From DASTBU01 sp035711845 (lineage in GTDB: Bacteria; Acidobacteriota; Vicinamibacteria; Vicinamibacterales; 2-12-FULL-66-21), in contig DASTBU010000072.1 of the NCBI GenBank assembly GCA_035711845.1, positions 1 through 25,080 on the forward strand: DNA of 25,080 bases, written 5' to 3'. Positions 21,095 to 25,080 of this stretch are shown piece by piece. Made by a program: the position numbers and the translations under genes. A model generated the notes under the pieces. The model worked only from the letters and a program-made list of their open reading frames with translations. It made no database searches and was not told the origin of the DNA. How positions within the stretch are numbered: position 1 is the first letter of the stretch; each line of letters starts with the position of its first letter.

Positions 21095-21952
21095 ATGCGC
21101 AATCGAATCTTTGCCGTGCTCGCCATCGCCATCCTCGCCGGAGGCGGACTGGCCTATGGCACGTACAACCTGATGCAGAACCAGCCGGTGAAGACCGTGT
21201 CCACCCCCACCCAGCCGGTGGTGGTGGCGGCCGCGGACCTGTCCCTGGGCGCCGAGATCAAGAAGGAAGACCTCCAGGTCATGTCCTTCCCGGCCGGACA
21301 GGCCCCCGAGGGTACCTTCGCCAAGCCGCAGGACATCCTGGGGCGCGGATTGATCGTGCCTGTCGTCAAGAACGAGCCGATCCTCGAAGCCAAGCTCGCG
21401 CCGAAGGAAGCGGGTGCGGGCCTGCCGCCCGTCATCCCTGAGGGCATGCGCGCCGTCTCCGTGCGCGTGAACGAGGTGGTCGGCGTGGCCGGCTACGTGC
21501 TGCCCGGCACCCGCGTGGACGTCGTCGCGACGGCCAGCCCGCTCAACCAGCCCGGCGACATGACGTCGAAGGTCGTGCTGGCCAACGTGCAGGTGCTGAC
21601 CGCGGGCACGCGCCTCGAGTCGAACGAGAAGGACGGCAAGCCGATGCAGGTGACCGTCGTCACCCTCCTCGTGACGCCCGAGCAGGCCGAGCGCCTGGCG
21701 CTCGCCAGCAACGAGGGCAAGATTCAGCTCGCGCTGCGCAATCCGCTCGATCAGAGCGCGCCGGCGACGCCGGGCATCCGGCCCGCCGGGCTGCTCGGCG
21801 CGGTCCGTGCGCCGGCCTCGACCCCGCGCAGCACCTCGGCGCCGAGGGCCCGGCCCGGCCAGCCCGTGACGGTCGAAGCGCCTGCGCCCGCGCCCGCGCC
21901 GACTGTCGAGATCATCCGCGGCGACAAGCGCGCGACGGAAGTCATCAAGTAG
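21095..21952 (+). CDS. cpaB: Flp pilus assembly protein CpaB/RcpC
   Basis: This 285-residue protein has an N-terminal membrane anchor (residues 4-25), then a SAF domain (about 42-105, starting VVVAAADLSLGAEI) and the RcpC/CpaB domain (about 112-215, GMRAVSVRVNEVVGVAGYVLPG). Family members lie in the periplasm and work with the outer-membrane secretin, probably as a gating or stabilising partner. The last 65 residues are rich in Pro, Ala and Arg and look disordered. The ATG at 21095 has GAGGG 6 nt upstream and follows tadE closely; cpaC comes next after 81 bp. Confidence 0.93.
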   Translation: MRNRIFAVLAIAILAGGGLAYGTYNLMQNQPVKTVSTPTQPVVVAAADLSLGAEIKKEDLQVMSFPAGQAPEGTFAKPQDILGRGLIVPVVKNEPILEAKLAPKEAGAGLPPVIPEGMRAVSVRVNEVVGVAGYVLPGTRVDVVATASPLNQPGDMTSKVVLANVQVLTAGTRLESNEKDGKPMQVTVVTLLVTPEQAERLALASNEGKIQLALRNPLDQSAPATPGIRPAGLLGAVRAPASTPRSTSAPRARPGQPVTVEAPAPAPAPTVEIIRGDKRATEVIK

Positions 21953-22033
21953 CACAGTACGAACGAACAGTCATCAATCGAAGGTTTCAAGTTGAACACA
22001 GTGATTCGGCAGACACGAATCGGAGGAACCCAA

Positions 22034-24058
22034 ATGATCGCGGCACGCACGACACAGTTCTGGCGATCGCGGCATCGACGCCGCCGGCCGGCCGCCTTCT
22101 TCGCGGCGCTGGTCGTGTACATCATCGTGGTCCTCGCGGCTGTGCCGCACGCACAGGCGCCGCAGGCGTTCACGCCCGCCAGTTCCGGCGCGGCCGCGTC
22201 GCGCCCGATTCGCGACGCCGCCAGCGGAAGCGAGATCGACCTGCTGGTTGGGCGTTCCACCGTGCTCAACGTCGGGTCGCCCATCGCCCGCGTCTCGCTG
22301 ACGGTGCCCGACATCGCCGACGCGATGGTGACCGCGCCGACGCAGCTGCTGATCCACGGCAAGCAGCCCGGGATCATCTCGCTGTTCGTCTGGGACAAGG
22401 CCGGCGCGATCAAGACGTACGAAGTCAACGTGCGTCGCGACCTCACGCCCTTGAAGGAGCAGCTCAAGCAGCTGTTCCCGGTCGAGACCATCACGGTGCT
22501 CGGCAGCGGCAAGGACATCGTGTTGTCCGGCGTCGTTGCGGGACAGTACGTGGTCGACAAGGCGGCCGAGGTGGCTGCCGGATACGTCGAAAAGAAGGAC
22601 AACGTCGTGAACCTGCTGAAGCAGCAGGAAGGCGTCGCCTCCAACCAGGTCCTGCTGCGCGTCCGGTTTGCCGAGGTGAGCCGCAGCGCGATGCAGGAGC
22701 TGGGCGCGAGCCTCTTTGCGAACGGCTCGGGCACGAGCGACCAGTGGTACGGCCGTACGGCGCCTCCCGGAGTTCCCGGCCCGACGTTCGACGATGGACG
22801 GCTGCTCTTCAGCGACTTCCTCAACCTGTTCGTCTTCAACGCCAAGGAGCAGCTGGGCGGGGTGGTTCGCGCGCTGCAGACCAAAGGGCTGTTCCAGAGC
22901 CTCGCGGAACCGAACCTGATTGCGACCAACGGCAAGGAAGCCAGCTTCCTCGCCGGCGGCGAGTACCCCTACCCGGTGGTACAGCCGAGCGGCTCGGGCG
23001 GCAACTCGGTGACCATCCAGTTCAAGGAGTTTGGCGTTCGCCTGAACTTCACGCCCACGGTGCTCGGCGGCGACCTGATTCACCTCAAGCTGCGGCCCGA
23101 GGTCAGCGCGCTGGACTTCGCGCAGGCGGTGGAGCTGGAAGGCTTCCGGATCCCCGCGCTCTCGACCCGGCGCACCGAGACCGAGGTCGAGCTGCGCGAC
23201 GGGCAGACGTTCGCCATCGCCGGGCTGATGAACAACACCGTGACGAGCACGATGTCGAAGATTCCCGGCATCGGCGACATCCCGATTCTCGGGCTGCTCT
23301 TCCGCAGCAAGGCGCACCAGAAGAACCAGACGGAGCTCGTCGTGATGATCACGCCGACGATCATCCGCCGCGGCCAGTCCGGAGTGTCCGAGGGCCTGCC
23401 GTCGCCCGTCGAGCCGTATCTGGACCGTCCGAACAAGACCTATCCCAACCCCGACGCCTACACCGGCTCACCGCGGTACCCGGCGAACCAGTCGCCGCGC
23501 GGGGGGGACAACAACAATCCGCCGCCGAGCCCGGCGCCCGCGCCGGTCGCGGCCGCGCCGCTGCCCTCGCGGCCCGTGGCCGCGCAGCCGGCGCCGACGA
23601 CGACGCCGCGGTCGATCACCGCGGTTCCCGCGCCCGTGAACACCTCTGATGCCTCGGCTTCACCGACCGCTACGCCGGCTCCGCAGCCGACGAAGCCTAC
23701 GTCCTCGGTCCAGACGGTGAGTCCGTTGAAGGCCGAAGCGCCCGAGTCGAAGCCGGCGCCCCTCACCAAGGCGCAGGCGAAAGCTCTCGAGAAGGCCCGC
23801 GAGGAACAGCGCAAGGCCGAAGCCGAACAGGCAAAGCGCCGGGCCGAGGAGAAGCGCCAGGCCGACAAGCTCGAGAAGGAGCGGGCCAAGCGCGAAGCGG
23901 AGATTGCCCGGAAGAACGCCGAGATCGCGGAGAAGAGAGCCGAGGAAGACAAGAAACGCGACAAGGCGCTCGCGGAAGCGGCAGCCCGTCTGAAGGAAGC
24001 CCAGGCGGCCTACCAGGCGGAGATGCAGAAGAAGGGCGGTAAAGGTGACCAGCAATAA
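22034..24058 (+). CDS. cpaC: Tad outer-membrane secretin CpaC/RcpA with charged C-terminal tail
   Basis: This 674-residue protein forms the outer-membrane channel for the Flp pilus. A very basic n-region (RSRHRRRRP), a hydrophobic core and AQA (about 40-42) form a signal peptide. The N-terminal pilus domain (about 65-135) and a BON-like region (about 136-200) follow. The secretin domain spans about 275-447, with the signature LRDGQTFAIAGLMNN and IPGIGDIPILGLLF. Residues about 488-575 are Pro/Ala-rich and 576-674 are a Lys/Glu/Arg/Ala-rich helix, a TolA-like tail that most CpaC proteins lack. I use the ATG at 22034 with GGAGG 7 nt upstream rather than the TTG at 21992. Confidence 0.93.
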   Translation: MIAARTTQFWRSRHRRRRPAAFFAALVVYIIVVLAAVPHAQAPQAFTPASSGAAASRPIRDAASGSEIDLLVGRSTVLNVGSPIARVSLTVPDIADAMVTAPTQLLIHGKQPGIISLFVWDKAGAIKTYEVNVRRDLTPLKEQLKQLFPVETITVLGSGKDIVLSGVVAGQYVVDKAAEVAAGYVEKKDNVVNLLKQQEGVASNQVLLRVRFAEVSRSAMQELGASLFANGSGTSDQWYGRTAPPGVPGPTFDDGRLLFSDFLNLFVFNAKEQLGGVVRALQTKGLFQSLAEPNLIATNGKEASFLAGGEYPYPVVQPSGSGGNSVTIQFKEFGVRLNFTPTVLGGDLIHLKLRPEVSALDFAQAVELEGFRIPALSTRRTETEVELRDGQTFAIAGLMNNTVTSTMSKIPGIGDIPILGLLFRSKAHQKNQTELVVMITPTIIRRGQSGVSEGLPSPVEPYLDRPNKTYPNPDAYTGSPRYPANQSPRGGDNNNPPPSPAPAPVAAAPLPSRPVAAQPAPTTTPRSITAVPAPVNTSDASASPTATPAPQPTKPTSSVQTVSPLKAEAPESKPAPLTKAQAKALEKAREEQRKAEAEQAKRRAEEKRQADKLEKERAKREAEIARKNAEIAEKRAEEDKKRDKALAEAAARLKEAQAAYQAEMQKKGGKGDQQ

Positions 24059-24108
24059 GGCCACCTGGGGCGGATGACCCGGGTTGCTACGGTTCGGAGG
24101 GGGCCGCT

Positions 24109-25080
24109 ATGACAAGAATTCAGCGAACGCTGAAAAACGAAAGAGGCATGAGCTACGTGTTCGTCGGGCTGGGGCTGACCGCGTTTCTCGGCGCCAGCAT
24201 GCTCGCCATCGACGTCGGCATGCTGATGACCGCGCGCAACCAGGCCCAGAACGCCGCGGACGCGGGGGCGCTTGCGGGGGCCGCTGCGCTCATCTTCGAC
24301 GATTACGACGACAGGTCTACGACCGGCCCCGCAGTGACCAGCGCGATCGCCGCGGCCACCCAGAACAAGGTCATGGGCGGCGACGTCGTCGTCGAGCCTA
24401 CGGACGTCGAGTTTCTCAATGACGAGCTGGGGCAGCCCAACCGCGTGAAAGTGACCGTCTACCGCACGGCCGCGAAGAACAACTCGCAGTTCCCGACGTT
24501 GATTGCTTCCTACTTCGGGATGCCGACCGCGGAAATCTCGGCGACCGCGACGGCGGAAGTCTCACCGGCCAACGGGATGACGTGCGTGAAGCCGTTCACC
24601 ATCCCCGACAAGTGGGTAGAGGTCGGGGGGGACGCACCCTGGGACAACAACGACGTATACGACGCGTTCGACAACAAGGGCAATCCGCTGCCGGCCTCCG
24701 AAGCCGACGTGTACATCCCGGCAACCTTTCCCGACGGTACGGAGAATCCGGACTACAGCGGCTACAACAACGAAGTGCACAAGGGCACGAAGCTCGTGAT
24801 TCGCGCCGGCACCGGCAACAACATCAACGTGAGCTTCTATTTCTCGATTGCGATTGCCGGGATCACCGGCGGCGCCGAGTACGACTGGAACATCGCAAAC
24901 TGCAACAAGCACGTGATGCATCGCGACGAGCTGCTCCTGCAGGAGCCCGGCAACATGGTGGGCCCGACGATCGACGGCATCGAGGAGCTGATCGCGAAGG
25001 ATCCTGACGCACGCTGGAGCGACGGCTGCGACTGCGTGACCGGCAGCAATTTCGCGACGAGCCCACGCGTGTTCCCGATT
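24109..25080 (+). CDS. tadG: TadG-like pilus assembly protein (partial, runs off the window)
   Basis: The frame is open from ATG 24109 (GGAGG 8 nt upstream) to the window end, giving 324 residues with no stop. The N terminus is a short basic leader, then GMSYVFVGLGLTAFLGASMLAIDVGMLM, a membrane helix. RNQAQNAADAGALAGAAAL follows, the hallmark of TadG and related TadE/G-like proteins. The long periplasmic part contains several Cys residues and Asp/Asn-rich stretches (for example DNNDVYDAFDNKGN) that might bind calcium. It is the last visible member of the Tad series; tadZ, tadA, tadB and tadC would be expected beyond the edge. Confidence 0.85.
   Translation, partial: MTRIQRTLKNERGMSYVFVGLGLTAFLGASMLAIDVGMLMTARNQAQNAADAGALAGAAALIFDDYDDRSTTGPAVTSAIAAATQNKVMGGDVVVEPTDVEFLNDELGQPNRVKVTVYRTAAKNNSQFPTLIASYFGMPTAEISATATAEVSPANGMTCVKPFTIPDKWVEVGGDAPWDNNDVYDAFDNKGNPLPASEADVYIPATFPDGTENPDYSGYNNEVHKGTKLVIRAGTGNNINVSFYFSIAIAGITGGAEYDWNIANCNKHVMHRDELLLQEPGNMVGPTIDGIEELIAKDPDARWSDGCDCVTGSNFATSPRVFPI

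Noticed and set aside
24084..24422. A 112-codon Arg-rich plus-strand frame at the start of the TadG region
   Set aside because: It is a shifted frame of the TadG-like gene, which has a good ribosome-binding site and the TadG signature.

Overview
The window is GC-rich, gene-dense chromosomal DNA. I see no phage genes, transposases, integrases, rRNA, tRNA or CRISPR arrays. The gene mix (a soluble Ser/Thr kinase fused to a TolB-like domain and TPRs, a fused FeS/NrfD subunit, a Tad pilus locus, intergenic heptamer arrays) suggests Acidobacteriota, perhaps a Vicinamibacteria-like lineage. That assignment is inference from gene style, not from a marker gene.

Layout. (1) 1-129: a degenerate 7/8-bp tandem array leading into a ketopantoate-reductase-family gene (130-1071, +). 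That gene converges on, and overlaps by 65 bp, a Ser/Thr kinase (3295-1007, -). (2) 3.4-5.3 kb: a cysteine-dioxygenase-family gene (-) diverges from a TauE/SafE exporter plus DUF1634 pair (+), which looks like organosulfur breakdown paired with sulfite export. (3) 10.5-5.4 kb (-): a respiratory complex made of a fused four-cluster ferredoxin/NrfD membrane subunit, a molybdopterin oxidoreductase without a visible Tat signal, and a membrane-anchored GAF protein. (4) 16.3-10.5 kb (-): a two-gene cassette of an SNF2-like helicase and an Eco57I-like adenine methyltransferase, joined by an ATGA overlap. It resembles the drmD-drmMI pair of class 1 DISARM, but no drmA, drmB or drmC is present. (5) 19.1-16.5 kb (-): a small membrane protein followed by a 779-residue protein with a degenerate receiver-like N terminus and a very long charged helix built on a 26-residue repeat. 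(6) 19.6 kb to the end (+): a Tad/Flp pilus locus with two Flp pilins, a prepilin peptidase, TadE, CpaB, a CpaC secretin with an unusual charged tail, and a TadG-like protein cut by the window edge.

How it fits together. The 520-bp gap between regions 5 and 6 holds two divergent sigma-54-type promoters, one a near-perfect -24/-12 element ahead of the major pilin and one weaker facing the other way, with a 19-bp palindrome between them. This implies the pilus genes and the charged-helix protein are co-regulated, and makes the helix protein a candidate accessory of the Tad machine. A strong intrinsic terminator after the first pilin would favour excess pilin over assembly proteins.

The best candidates for something undescribed are the stand-alone helicase-methyltransferase cassette, whose N-terminal nuclease-like domain appears to lack catalytic residues, and the receiver-like/ER-K-helix protein tied to the Tad locus.
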